Positions 11,989 to 25,600 of a stretch of DNA of 64,000 nucleotides are shown here, one piece after another. Within the stretch, counting starts at the first letter, position 1, and the number at the start of each line of letters is the position of its first letter. A program made the position numbers and the translations under genes. The notes beneath the pieces were generated by a model. The model made no database searches. It saw only the letters and a program-made list of their open reading frames with translations, and was not told the origin of the DNA. Origin of the DNA: Edaphochlamys debaryana (Eukaryota; Chlorophyta; Chlorophyceae; Chlamydomonadales); the NCBI GenBank assembly GCA_016858145.1, contig JAEHOE010000104.1, forward strand, positions 1 to 64,000, written 5' to 3'.

Positions 11989-14900
11989 TGCTCCTCACCG
12001 ACCCGCACTCCACTCCACTTGCCTGCGTCGTTCTGAGAGGTACCTTGAAGTTAGGCAGATCGCTGCCGCAACATGTGTTTAGGAGGAAGGCTTGGCTGTC
12101 AGGTTATTGGAATGGGCCCCCAAGTCGCAGCGCAGCGCTGCAGTATCTCCTTGCCAATGCATCAAAGGCGATGGACTGAGGATGTATCAGCTATGGCTTT
12201 TGGGTGTAGCCCCTTGTCGCCTGAGTTCGCTACCCGCATGGTCGCCGGCGGAGCCGCTCCCCAGCCCTGGCCCGCGCTGACGAGGCTTCTGCTGCTGGCA
12301 TCGATGGTGCTTACTCCAGCTGGCGAAGCGGGTAGACGCATGGGAGCGGGTGGGCGCACGGGGTTTGGGCACCGCACACTCGCGCCTGCACTCCGGCATG
12401 GGGGGCTAGCAGCCGAGCGACCACGTCACGCTCCCGCGCAGTTGCGAGATTCAGCCGGGGGGCCGGGGAGCCAGCCCGCTTGCCTCTCTGTCCGTGCGTG
12501 GGACCGTGGGCCGTGTAGCACGCACCCTGCACGCACCAAGCTACCACGATGCACGGCCGGGGAGGGGGAGGGGGGTTCACGCTGCAGAGGGCGTGTGTCT
12601 GTCCCCCATCGAGGTGGAACGAGGGCTGTTGCGGTTGGCTTACTGCGCCGGCCCTTGCGAACTCGCTACGCTGTGGCTCGGGTCTGCAGCTCAGCTTGCG
12701 GCGGGCGTTCATTGGGGTAAACGATGGCTAGCTAAATCCCTGGTTCGGGGGGCTCAAGCGCCGCATGAGTCATGTGCGGCGCCGAGACAATCTGGTATCT
12801 GCGACTGGAACTTCTATGTGCACGCGGCATGGACCTTTTTCAAAGCCATTGTTTCTTTGCCGCCCTCCTCCCAGGTGCAATGGCGTTGGCGGTCAGTGCG
12901 GTGCCGCCTGCTGCCGCCGGCGGGGACAGGCGGCGGATGGAGCAATCGGCGCCACGTGCCCTGCGTGGAGGCTGGCCAGGAGGTGTGGCACGGCGGCCTA
13001 CGAGCGGAGCGTGGTCGTAGTCTTCAGCCGCTTGCCCCGTCGCCGTGACCAGGTAGGGCGTCTCTGGGTCGTGCCCTCCGCGAAACGGGATGGGGCGTGC
13101 TTCACCCCCTAACGGTCTTGCCGACGGGGTAGGCTTGCGGCAGTCCACCCTTGGTGCCGGTTCAGTCAGTATGACTCCAAGGACTCCGCACCGCACCACA
13201 CCGCACCGCAACTCATCTGGCGGCAGAGGGTTCAGGCGGTTCGTGGGGACAGGTTTGGGTGACTGCCGGTCTCAGCCATGGCATGGCACAGCCGTTGGGC
13301 CCAGCCCGGGCCCGAACGAGTCCCGTGAGCCAGTCCTCACCCGCACAACTCCGACCGTGTGGCATAGCTGGGCATTTGGTGCTGTTACCTACGGGGCAGA
13401 GGGCGACAGCTCAGGCGGTTCCTGGGGACCGCCGGTCTGCCAGAGGGTCAGCCAACGGCATGGCACAGCCGTTGGGCCCAGCCCGGGCCCGAACGAGTCC
13501 CGTGAGCTCGCTGAACCGACAGGCCAAGCAACTGTGCTTACCGTATTAATTCCATTATAGCTGCCTGAATAGCTCGGTTGGAGGTTGGGGGCGGCGAGCG
13601 CGTTGCCGGTCAGAGTCGGACGGCCCGGTCTGGTCGCGACACCGCGTGGGCGCCAAGCGCGCAATCACCTACCTCCTGCTGCGTAGCGGTGAAGGTTAGA
13701 AGAAGCTCTTAACACTGAGGGTCCGTGCAGGCGTCCTCTCGCTGGGGAGGCGCGGGCCGCGGGGCTCCGGCGGTTGACAGCCGGCGCGGCACTGCGCGGC
13801 GACGCTCCCCGACTCTAGGCCTCGAGTGCACGGCTTAGGCAGCCCGCGGTCTCCGCACATGCCCGCTAAGCAGTGCCTGAATCCCTCCTAGCTATAAATG
13901 CAATCCTTGCAGCACCAGATAACTCATCACTAGTTGTTTGCGACTGCGACGACGCCGGGTGCACCCGTGCGCCTTGCTTCTCAGCTGTGAAACCTCAAGT
14001 CGCTCCTACCCAGCATCAAAGGCATAAGCCACACGTCATCGTCAACTAGCGAAATAGCGATATAGCAACAGAGCCGTGGTTCAACTCTTGGCACCGCGCA
14101 CGGCGGTCATGGCGCCGAACATCTTCAACTTATTGTGTCCGCTTCTGTTGCTGTCAGTGGCCCTCGCCCCAAGCATGGCCAGTGCGCGTGAGGGTGAGCA
14201 GCGTGCGTGGAACGGAACGGTGGCTGGTACATTGCCGCTAATACAGCTGCGCCGCCCGCGACGCTTTTAGTTGTTGTGTCTTATCGCTAGGCATCGCAGC
14301 TTGCAGCATTGCTGCTTCGCGATCACTTGACGAGCGACGGATGTCCGCAGCATGTGCCTCCCAATCAACCGACTCGGCACGCCGCGGCATCGCTCGATGC
14401 CCAGGCCGCTTGCTCGGTAGTCATCTTCTGCGTTGCATAGATACGTTAGTCGACACGCCGGCACGCAGCTCGCCGATAATCAGGAGCCGATGCATGTACT
14501 TACTTGCAGCCGTGCGAAACTGGTAGCGCGGGCGTGCGCAGCAAGCACATGGTCGATAACGAACTCCTTCCCTTAGCTTGTGTATGCTTGTGGTCACCAC
14601 CCAAGGTCCGAGGTCGGCCCCTCCCCCTCCCTCCACCCTCGGCCCCACCCCAGGCACGTCCTCCCTCGCCCACGCGGGTGTGGGGGTCGGGCGCCAGCTC
14701 ACCTCTCAGAGCCGCAAGTTGGCAGGTGTGAAGACATCCCTGCTGAAGAGGGCCGGAACTGAGGGCATGAAGCGCATGCAGATGGCCGCAGTCCGGGGCG
14801 GAGGTTGCTTGGAAGGAAGGGCGACGGTACGCAGCCTTGCTCCCCTGGCTCCCCTCAACGCACGCGTTGCATGGTCAGCACGCAGCAGCCCTCACATGAC

Positions 14901-17900
14901 GGATCTCAGCCGACTACCCCCTTGCCCTTCACGCAGCACGCAGGCAGCCACGTCCAGTTATCTCCTCCGACGTGCCTCATCCCATTTTCCTTGCCCAACA
15001 ACACCCACAGACCAAACCAGCATCGACCTCCCCGACGGCACTACGCTGGAGCCCTCGGAGTCGGCCGGCTTCACCCTCAGCATCCCCGACATTGGCATCG
15101 ACTCGATTGCTGCGGACCTGGTCGTACAGGACGGCGCCGCCACCATCCACGTGCGTGGCTAGGGCTTTGTTGGCTTTGCTTGTGGCTGTGCACGGGCACA
15201 TCCGTCCGTTACGGCAGGCCTGCTGGTTCAGTCAATACGCCCGATGCGGCGCCCAGTCTACCCTGACGCCCTCCCACTCCGTCCGCCCAGCCACCTCTTA
15301 ACTTCAAACATAACGGTTCCTCGGTCCCTTGGTCAATCCCTCGCATCCCGCAGGTCGCTGGCTCCTTCCCCGTGCTCAACGGCTGGGCCTACCTTCACCG
15401 ACCTGCTCATCAGCAACACCTCCAAGACGCACTTCCACGCCTGCCGTGACGTTCTCGGTGCCCGACCTCAACCTGGACCAAGCCACGTGCAGCCTCGAGT
15501 ACGACGCAGAGGGCAGGACCTTCACATTCACGGTGAGGGCTGAGGGGTTGGGATGGCCACAGGGGCAGGGACTGCTAGCTGGGAATGGGCAAGGCCTAGC
15601 TAGCATTGTGGCCAAACATCCCTGCTTCCGGCTCTCGGCCCGTGCCCTCTCCCCCCACCTGACCCTCCCACCCGCCCGGCCCCCGTGTTCGGGCGCCCAC
15701 AGGTGGAGGGCCATGCCTCGTTCATCTTCAACGCAATCACCATGGACGCCCTCAGCATCAGCCTCTCGATGGCCGACGGCACTCGCCTCCGCGGCTCGGC
15801 CACTGGCGCCCTCGCCGGCTACAGCGGCACCCTGGGCTTCAGCTTCTCCCTGCCCTCGGGCACCCCTGCAGTCAGCCCGCCGCCCGAGTTCTCTCTGAGC
15901 GTCTCCGAGATTGATGTGGGCAAGGCCCTGCGGGCCGTCGGGCCCTCCGCCACTGACCTCCTGCCCAGCTTCCTGCTCGACCTCACGCTGCCCTCCTTCA
16001 CCATGGCGTCGTACTCGGTGCAAGGTGGGCTTGCAGGGGCCTGGGCCTGGGCCTCGGACTTGGCGCATAGGAAGGGGGGCTGGTGCGACATGTGGCTTGG
16101 GGTGGCCACTGCAGGAGCGCGTGAGTCCTTGGCTTCCAAGTCCTGGAGATACAGAGTGCCTTCCACTCAACCCAGCCCCATGTCACCCGTGTCCGCCTGC
16201 AGGCGAGGACGACACCCCGGCTGTGGGCGTCTACAGCATTTCCGTTGGCCCCACCGCCTCTGGGATCGGAGCCGATCTGGTCTTCGACAGGAGCGGCGTG
16301 CTGGTGGCCGCCGCCAGCATGGACGGATCCCTGGATCTGGGATCGGCGCTGCAGAAGATCCTGCCGGGATCCGCACTGCCGATTGACATCAGCGGCCTCG
16401 TCATCATCAGTAACCCGGTGGTGTCCGTGGTCTCGCCCCGCGCCGCCAGCCTCAACGTACCTACCAGTGGTGAGGGCACGTGAACACCGCGGGAGCCTGG
16501 TCTAGCCACCTTCAGCTGGTTGAAGGGCCCACCTCGCCTTGGGCCCCAGCCTGCCGTACGTAGAACACGCAGCCAAGGTTCCCTGGCGCCGGTCTGACGC
16601 TTGCCTGCTGCTTGCCCCTCCCTGCCTGTCCACCCGCAGCCCCCGCCGGTACCTACCTGGGCTTTGGCCTCCAGATCCCACCCCTCCTGGGGGACAACAC
16701 GGTCCTGGCCAGCATGCTTGTGGCGGACGGCAACGGAACCAAGTCCGTCACCGTTGAGCTGGGGGTGAGCGGGGCGGGGCGGTGGGGGACACCGGTCCGG
16801 GGCCGGGCGGGTGCACCACAGGAGGGGTCCTCGCTTGCCCACTGCCTCCACGCTGAGCAGCATCGACCCCTGCCCTGGCCCCCTCCCGCCGTCCCCCTTC
16901 CCTTGCAGTGGACGGGCTCTTTCACCCCTGTGCCGTACGTGGAACTCAACGGAGCCAGCGTGCTCTTCCAGACCGGCACTGGACTGGTGAGAGCCTGCGT
17001 GATGCGCACTGGCTGGGGACCGCAAGCCCTGCTTTGCGGCATGGAACACATCGCAAAGGACCTCGCTCCAAGCAAGGGGCGCCAGCCATGCCGTCTTCTG
17101 CGCCGCCACATTGCATACCCTGTGCCGCACCTTCCCGCTCACCCAACTGACTGCTCATGACCCGCCCACCCCCAGGTGGTCAGCGCCAACGGCAACCTGC
17201 TGAACACGCCCGTCAGCGCATCGCTGGTCGTTGCCGATAAGGCCTCCAAGGACCAGGGCGCCCCGGCCCTCACCTTCACGGGCACAGCGACCGACGTCTC
17301 AGCTTCCAACATCCTGGGCACCCTGTTCCCCGATACGCCCAAGGTCGTGCTGGAGATCCTGGATCCAGTCCGGTTTGCGGAGATCGACTTCACGTACAAC
17401 GGCACCAGCTTCGGCGTCAGCGCCAGCCCTGATCTCAGCGGCGTGCCCGGTCTCGGCCAGATCCTGTCGTACCTGGGGTTCCAGCAGGATGACATCAAGA
17501 TCCGCCCCTCTCTGGCCGACGGCGGGTCCATCGAGATTGCGATCACCAAGACCTGGCCCCTGGCTCTCGGGTCCCCGTTTGTGGGGACCTCGAACCTGGG
17601 CTTTGGCGTGTCAGTTGCTGAGCGGGGCCCCAACATCCAGATCGAGGCGGCGGCATCCTTCCAAGCCACCATGGCCCTTCCCTTCCTGGACCCCCCCAAC
17701 GTGGCCTTCGACCTGGGGGCGGCCGTGTCGTACGACAGTACGGCACCTCCCCCCAGCATCTCCTTCATCCTCAGCGCCTCCGCCACTGCCACCTCCACGC
17801 CCTTCCACATCAAGGGCTTTCCGTGGATCGGCATTGGCTTCATCGGCGGCTCCGTGGGGCTCCAGCCCCTCCCGCAGCCCCCCTTTGTCAACATCCGCAA

Positions 17901-19627
17901 CATCGAGTTCGCAGCCACGGGTGTGATCCTTGACGTGGACGTGCAGGTTGCCGTACTGTACGACCAGCCTCAGGCGCTGTTCGCCGTCCAGTTCGGCCTG
18001 CAGAACTTCGACCTGCAGGTGTGTACGACAGATGCGGGCAGCTGGCTGGCTGCCGGAATCGACATGACCTGCACGCCGCCTTAACGTTTTCTATGCACCA
18101 GCAACTAATTGCAATGTTGCCCGCTGTGCAGAAAATGCTGGACAAGCTGAGCGTGGACGTGGATCTGGGCCCCTTCAACGTCATCGTGAACAGCGCCTTC
18201 TTCTCCTTCGCGGACCAGCCCGCCAACTTCGGCCCCGTCTCCATCCCTGCGGGCCTGCAGCTGGGAGCCAACATGACCTTCCTGTCCATCCCCTTTGGCT
18301 TCAACGCCCAAATCGACACCAGTGGCTTCGAGCTGCAGGCCTCCGCCAGGGACATCACGGTGAGTGCAAGCAGGATTGGTGCGATGGGGTGTGTGGGTGT
18401 GTTGCATGGGCCCCACTGGGCGGAGGCGGGGCGGCGAGGTCGGGCTGCGCGCGGGGCTCTGAGCGTGGGTGAGCCCAGCCAGAGAGCAAGGGCCAGGAGA
18501 GGCCCAGCCAGGGTAGGCCCAACCAGGAGAGGCCCCGGCAGGCGCAGCCGCCATCTGGGCCTGGTTCCGTGGTAGGGCCCTGACCCAGTTGAAGCCCGAA
18601 TCCCCTCACTCACCATTGCACGTTGCCGCGCCTCCCCAGGATGCTCCGATCATGCAGGAGGTCTTCAGGGAGGTGCAGAGCGTCATTGACGAGTGAGCAC
18701 TGGGGGGGAGACGTGGGACTAGGCCTGGCTCCGGCACAGAGGCGCGCGCTCAACCGACCTGGGTGTGACGTTGCGCCCTGTCTGCCGTTCTAAAGGTTAC
18801 CCGGCCCTTTCGCTTGATCCGACGCAGCCTCAAGCTCGGCTTCAAGATTGCGGACGAGATCCAGCTCCATTACGTCAGCATTGACCTCGAGCTCAAGACC
18901 AGCCAGGTGCGTTCAGGGAGGCATCGATGGCACCCGCGTGTGTCTGATATGATGGGTCAGCGTAGCACCCGCGCAGCAACGGGACGACTTGGAGTCACGA
19001 GGCCGGGCAAGGTCTCGCAGCCCGCATGCTGTATGGCCCGCGCAATCTACCGCACACGCCAAGCCATGCCCAACCGTTACCCTTTTCCCCCGTCTCTCGC
19101 TTGCTTCCTTCCCACCCCCAGCAATCCTTCGCCTTCGACTTCTCTGCCACGCTGTTTGGTGTGGACCTGTCCGTCACGGCCTCAAGCTCGACCCCAAGTC
19201 CGTGCCCTGGAACCAGATCGTGGACACACCCAAGGACACCATCCTCAAGCCCCTCACAGGTGGTGCATGCCCCACTATGCATGGTGTTTGGTGGTGGCAG
19301 GGGTTGGGAGGCACGAGCCGTCGTACGCAATGGCTGGCGTGAGGGGATTGGCCCCGACACGGCCGACCGCTCTAACCGTTCTAATGCCCCCACTCAATCG
19401 CCCCCTGCCCATCCCTTGCTTCAGCTGCCTGCACCAAGGACACGTACCCCGTGGGGAAGCCAGCCCGTTAACAACCTGCCCCAAGCGGCTACAGAAGCAG
19501 CAGGGCGCGATCTGCTATCAGCCTCTCGGACTGGCAGTACGGGTGAGCTCTTGCGCGCACGGGGCCGGACGACTGGAGCCCGGATCACTGGGAAAGGGGC
19601 CCCTGGAAACCTCCTTACCCGTGATCG
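11989..19627 (+). repeat. Duplicated block, copy B (first part)
   Basis: This is the second copy of the block that starts at base 1. It begins with the same CATGCTCCTCACCGACCCGC and runs in register with copy A to intron 13. Two stretches (about 11990-12770 and 19080 onward) are full of one- and two-base indels relative to copy A, while the 6 kb between them is nearly perfect. This contrast is more typical of uneven consensus quality than of evolution. Confidence 0.85.
13893..13899 (+). promoter_or_regulatory. TATA box of copy B
   Basis: TATAAAT is in the same position relative to the ATG at 14109 as in copy A. The whole promoter region is identical to that of A. Confidence 0.55.
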
Positions 19628-22600
19628 GGCACCCCTGCAGTCAGCCCGCCGCCCGAGTTCCCTCGGCGTGCTCCGAGATTGATGTGGGCAAGGCCTGCGG
19701 GCCGTCGGGCCCTCCGCCACTGACCTCCTGCCCAGCTACCTGCTCGACCTCACGCTGCCCTCCTTCACCATGGCGTCGTACTCGGTGCAAGTGGGCTTGC
19801 AGGGGCCTGGCCTGGGCCTCGGACTTGGCGCAAGGAAGGGGGGCTGGTGCGACATGGGCTTGGGGTGGCCACTGCAGGAGCGCGTGAGGCCTTGGCTTCC
19901 AAGTCCTGGAGATACAAGTGCCTTCCACTCAACCCAGCCCCATGTCACCCGTGTCCGCCTGCAGGCGAGGACGACACCCCGGCTGTGGGCGTCTACAGCA
20001 TTTCCGTGGCCCCACCGCCTCTGGGATCGGAGCCGATCTGGTCTTCGACAGGAGCGGCGTGCTGGTGGCCCGCCGCCAGCATGGACGGAATCCCTGGATC
20101 TGGGATCGGCGCTGCAGAAGATCCTGCCGGGATCCGCACTGCCGATTGACATCAGCGGCCTCGTCATCATCAGTAACCCGGTGGTGTCCGTGGTCTCGCC
20201 CCGCGCCGCCAGCCTCAACGTACCTACCAGTGGTGAGGGCACGTGAACACCGCGGGGAGCCTGGTCTAGCCACCTTCAGCTGGTTTGAAGGGCCCACCTC
20301 GCCTGTGGCCCCAGCCTGCCGTAGTAGAACACGCAGCCAAGGTTCCCTGGCGCCGGTCTCTGACGCTTGCCTGCTGCTTGCCCCTCCCTGCCTGTTCCAC
20401 CCGCAGCCCCGCCGGTACCTACCTGGGCTTTGGCCTCCAGATCCCACCCCTCCTGGGGGACAACACGGTCCTGGCCAGCATGCTTGTGGCGGACGGCAAC
20501 GGAACCAAGTCCGTCACCGTTGAGCTGGGGGTGAGCGGGGCGGGGCGGTGGGGGACACCGGTCCGGGGCCGGGCGGGTGCCACCACAGGAGGGGTCCTCG
20601 CTTGCCCACTGCCTCCACGCTGAGCAGCATCGACCCCTGCCCTGGCCCCCTCCCGCCGTCCCCCTTCCCTTGCAGTGGACGGGCTCTTCACCCCTGTGCC
20701 GTACGTGGAACTCAACGGAGCCAGCGTGCTCTTCCAGACCGGCACTGGACTGGTGAGAGCCTGCGTGATGCGCACTGGCTGGGGACCGCAAGCCCTGCTT
20801 TGCGGCATGGAACACATCGCAAAGGACCTCGCTCCAAGCAAGGGGCGCCAGCCATGCCGTCTTCTGCGCCGCCACATTGCATACCCTGTGCCGCACCTTC
20901 CCGCTCACCCAACTGACTGCTCATGACCCGCCCACCCCCAGGTGGTCAGCGCCAACGGCAACCTGCTGAACACGCCCGTCAGCGCATCGCTGGTCGTTGC
21001 CGATAAGGCCTCCAAGGACCAGGGCGCCCCGGCCCTCACCTTCACGGGCACAGCGACCGACGTCTCAGCTTCCAACATCCTGGGCACCCTGTTCCCCGAT
21101 ACGCCCAAGGTCGTGCTGGAGATCCTGGATCCAGTCCGGTTTGCGGAGATCGACTTCACGTACAACGGCACCAGCTTCGGCGTCAGCGCCAGCCCTGATC
21201 TCAGCGGCGTGCCCGGTCTCGGCCAGATCCTGTCGTACCTGGGGTTCCAGCAGGATGACATCAAGATCCGCCCCTCTCTGGCCGACGGCGGGTCCATCGA
21301 GATTGCGATCACCAAGACCTGGCCCCTGGCTCTCGGGTCCCCGTTTGTGGGGACCTCGAACCTGGGCTTTGGCGTGTCAGTTGCTGAGCGGGGCCCCAAC
21401 ATCCAGATCGAGGCGGCGGCATCCTTCCAAGCCACCATGGCCCTTCCCTTCCTGGACCCCCCCAACGTGGCCTTCGACCTGGGGGCGGCCGTGTCGTACG
21501 ACAGTACGGCACCTCCCCCCAGCATCTCCTTCATCCTCAGCGCCTCCGCCACTGCCCACCTCCACGCCCTTCCACATCAAGGGCTTTCCGTGGATCGGCA
21601 TTGGCTTCATCGGCGGCTCCGTGGGGCTCCAGCCCCTCCCGCAGCCCCCCTTTGTCAACATCCGCAACATCGAGTTCGCAGCCACGGGTGTGATCCTTGA
21701 CGTGGACGTGCAGGTTGCCGTACTGTACGACCAGCCTCAGGCGCTGTTCGCCGTCCAGTTCGGCCTGCAGAACTTCGACCTGCAGGTGTGTACGACAGAT
21801 GCGGGCAGCTGGCTGGCTGCCGGAATCGACATGACCTGCACGCCGCCTTAACGTTTTCTATGCACCAGCAACTAATTGCAATGTTGCCCGCTGTGCAGAA
21901 AATGCTGGACAAGCTGAGCGTGGACGTGGATCTGGGCCCCTTCAACGTCATCGTGAACAGCGCCTTCTTCTCCTTCGCGGACCAGCCCGCCAACTTCGGC
22001 CCCGTCTCCATCCCTGCGGGCCTGCAGCTGGGAGCCAACATGACCTTCCTGTCCATCCCCTTTGGCTTCAACGCCCAAATCGACACCAGTGGCTTCGAGC
22101 TGCAGGCCTCCGCCAGGGACATCACGGTGAGTGCAAGCAGGATTGGTGCGATGGGGTGTGTGGGTGTGTTGCATGGGCCCCACTGGGCGGAGGCGGGGCG
22201 GCGAGGTCGGGCTGCGCGCGGGGCTCTGAGCGTGGGTGAGCCCAGCCAGAGAGCAAGGGCCAGGAGAGGCCCAGCCAGGGTAGGCCCAACCAGGAGAGGC
22301 CCCGGCAGGCGCAGCCGCCATCTGGGCCTGGTTCCGTGGTAGGGCCCTGACCCAGTTGAAGCCCGAATCCCCTCACTCACCATTGCACGTTGCCGCGCCT
22401 CCCCAGGATGCTCCGATCATGCAGGAGGTCTTCAGGGAGGTGCAGAGCGTCATTGACGAGTGAGCACTGGGGGGGAGACGTGGGACTAGGCCTGGCTCCG
22501 GCACAGAGGCGCGCGCTCAACCGACCTGGGTGTGACGTTGCGCCCTGTCTGCCGTTCTAAAGGTTACCCGGCCCTTTCGCTTGATCCGACGCAGCCTCAA

Positions 22601-25600
22601 GCCTCGGCTTCAAGATTGCGGACGAGATCCAGCTCCATTACGTCAGCATTGACCTCGAGCTCAAGACCAGCCAGGTGCGTTCAGGGAGGCATCGATGGCA
22701 CCCGCGTGTGTCTGATATGATGGGTCAGCGTAGCACCCGCGCAGCAACGGGACGACTTGGAGTCACGAGGCCGGGCAAGGTCTCGCAGCCCGCATGCTGT
22801 ATGGCCCGCGCAATCTACCGCACACGCCAAGCCATGCCCAACCTTTACCCTTTTCCCCCGTCTCTCGCTTGCTTCCTTCCCACCCCCAGCAATCCTTCGC
22901 CTTCGACTTCTCTGCCACGCTGTTTGGTGTGGACCTGTCCGTCAACGGCCTCAAGCTCGACCCCAAGTCCGTGCCCTGGAACCAGATCGTGGACACACTC
23001 AAGGACACCATCCTCAAGCCCCTCACAGGTGGGTGCATGCCCCACTATGCATGTGTTGGTGGTGCAGGGGTTGGGAGCACGAGCCGTCGTACGCAATGGC
23101 TGGCGTGAGGGGATGCCCCGAGCACTGCCGACCGCTCCTAACCGTTCTATGCCCCCCACTCAATCGCCCCTGCCCATCCCTTGCTTCAGCTGCCTGCACC
23201 AAGGACACGTACGCCCGTGGGAGCCAGCCCGTTAACACCTGCCCCAGCGGCTACGAGCAGCAGGGCGCGATCTGCTACCCCTCCTGCCCCTCGGACTGGC
23301 AGTACGGGTGAGCTCTTGCGCGCACGGGGCCGGACGAGAGCTGGAGCCCGGATCACTGGGAAAGGGGGGCCGCCGGAAACCTCCTCGACTTACTCCGTGA
23401 TCGGTCCGTGACGGCCCCGCCCGCCAGGTCCCACGGCGTGCTCAACACCTGCTACCAGAACTGCCCTCCCGGGTACCGCGATGACGGCGTGGGCGGCACC
23501 GGCCTGACCTGCAGCTACGTGGGCTGCGACCCCAACACCCAGGTCCAGGACGAGATCGGAGGCCTGTGCTACGACAAGTGAGTCCGGTGGCACCGGCAAC
23601 GGGCGGGAAGGGCAAGGCCGCAGGGCGGGGCTTGCGGCCCCAAGGGATGTTTCTCAGCCTCGCTCCACGCGCCCCTCTGGCCCAACTTGACATTCCCCAT
23701 TCCTTTGTCGTACGTACCAACAGGTGCGACGCCGGCTACACGTACTACGGCAGCCGCTGCTACAAGGGCTGCGACGCCGGCTACAGCGACAAGGCTGTGT
23801 TCACCAGCTGCAGCACCTGGAGCTGCAACCCGGGGTGCGTGCATGGGGTGCAGCAGGGGGATGGAGGGGGCTTGAAGGCCTGAGGGGCACCCTGGGCGGG
23901 CACCGCATGCAACTGCCCCAACCACCACCCCCGCCGACTCACCCCCTGCCCGTGCCCTCCGTACTCCCCCCACTCACCCACAGAGACGAGGACAACGGCG
24001 CCGGCACGTGCTACCCCCGGTGCAGGGACGGCTACCACTCCAACGGCCTGACCATGTGCATCCAGAACTCCTGCCCGGACGGCTACCGCAACGACCCCCT
24101 GTCCTGCTTCCGCGGAGCCGTCACCCGGGGGAAGGGCTGCTGCTGCGTCAACCTCAAGTTCTACAAGAATAAGTGCTGCGGCAACTGCGACAGCGGATTC
24201 ACGGACACGGGGTGAGCAGCCTTCCACCTCGCTCCAGCTGGGGGTGCGGTCCTTGCCGAGGCACGTCCTTCCGGCATCAAGCGTCCCTACCATGTGCCAC
24301 GAGCCCAGCTTACAGGCACCTCTCACCTCTCCACCGCATTTGCCCACCTAAGCTGACCTCTTCCTCATCCCATGTGCACTTCCTCCCCTCCCCAGCTGCA
24401 CGTGCTACCGCGGGCCTGACACCAAGTGGAAGAGCACCTACGACCGCGGCGTTGGCTACCCCAAGGGCCGCACCTACGTCAAGAGCTCCTACGCCGCCAA
24501 GAACCCCCGCACCTCCATCCACTCCTTCGCCAAGAAGACCTCCACCCGCGGGTCCAAGCCCCTGGGCTGCCCCGCCAACACCGACTGGGACGGCGGCCTG
24601 GTGTGCTACGACAAGTGCAAGGCGGGCTACAAAGGTGCGCGCGCCGGGCTGTTGTGTGCGAGAGGCAGGGGCCATGAGTTGCGGGCAAGAGGATTTGCCG
24701 AGGGCAAGGCCGCAGCTCACGCGGTGTTGGGAGCTGCCCTGTCCACCGCTTCACCTACCGCTCACTGCATTCCCCTGTGCTTGCTCACCACCCGCAGGCG
24801 CGGCGTTCCTGTGCTGGCAGGACTCGTGCCCTCCCGGCCTCATCGACTGCGGCACCTACTGCGCCCCCGCCTCCGCCGGCTCCTGCGCCAACTTCGTGGG
24901 CGCTGCGTGGCAGAACTGCCGGGCCGTGTACCCCAGCTCGGGCCGCCGCGCGGCGCTCGCATCAGCAGCCTCTGTGATTGAGACGCCGAAGCAGGAGGCG
25001 GAGGCCGAGGTGCTGGTCTCGCCGGATGCGGAAGCGGTGGCGGCGACGGTCCTGGCTCTCCACACGCGCCGCCCCGCCGAGTGCGACGAGGCCAGCGGGG
25101 CTGCGGAGGCGAAGCCCGAGTGCTTCTGTGTTGGTCGGGCTGTGGGCACCTACGCCAACCCCTTCGACGCCGCCCGTACCTCCTTCGTCCTCTGCAATGG
25201 GGACGGCGCTGCGCACGTGCACGAGTGTGCCGCCGGTCTGGTGTTCGATCCGGCGGTGGGGCTGTGCGATCTGGCCCCGGAGGCCAAGGCGCAGCAGCAT
25301 CAGCCGCGGGTGCCCGACTGCCTCGGCAAGCCGGATGGGTCCTACGTGCTCCGGGCCGGCGACAGGGCGAGCGTCTACAAGTGTGTGGCAGGTGAGGATG
25401 GCAGTCAGAGGCGGGCGGGAGGGCACACTACGGCGAAGGCGGGTACGGTCACGCCTGGGGCGGTCAGGGGTTCCCGCTGCGGCCTGTCCTGGTTGCGCCC
25501 CCTGCAAATGCATCGCATCGTCCCTCGCCTCACCGCACCCTTCCCTGCCCCACCCCACCCCGCCCCACCCGCAGGCTCCGTTGTCACTCAGCCGCCCTGC

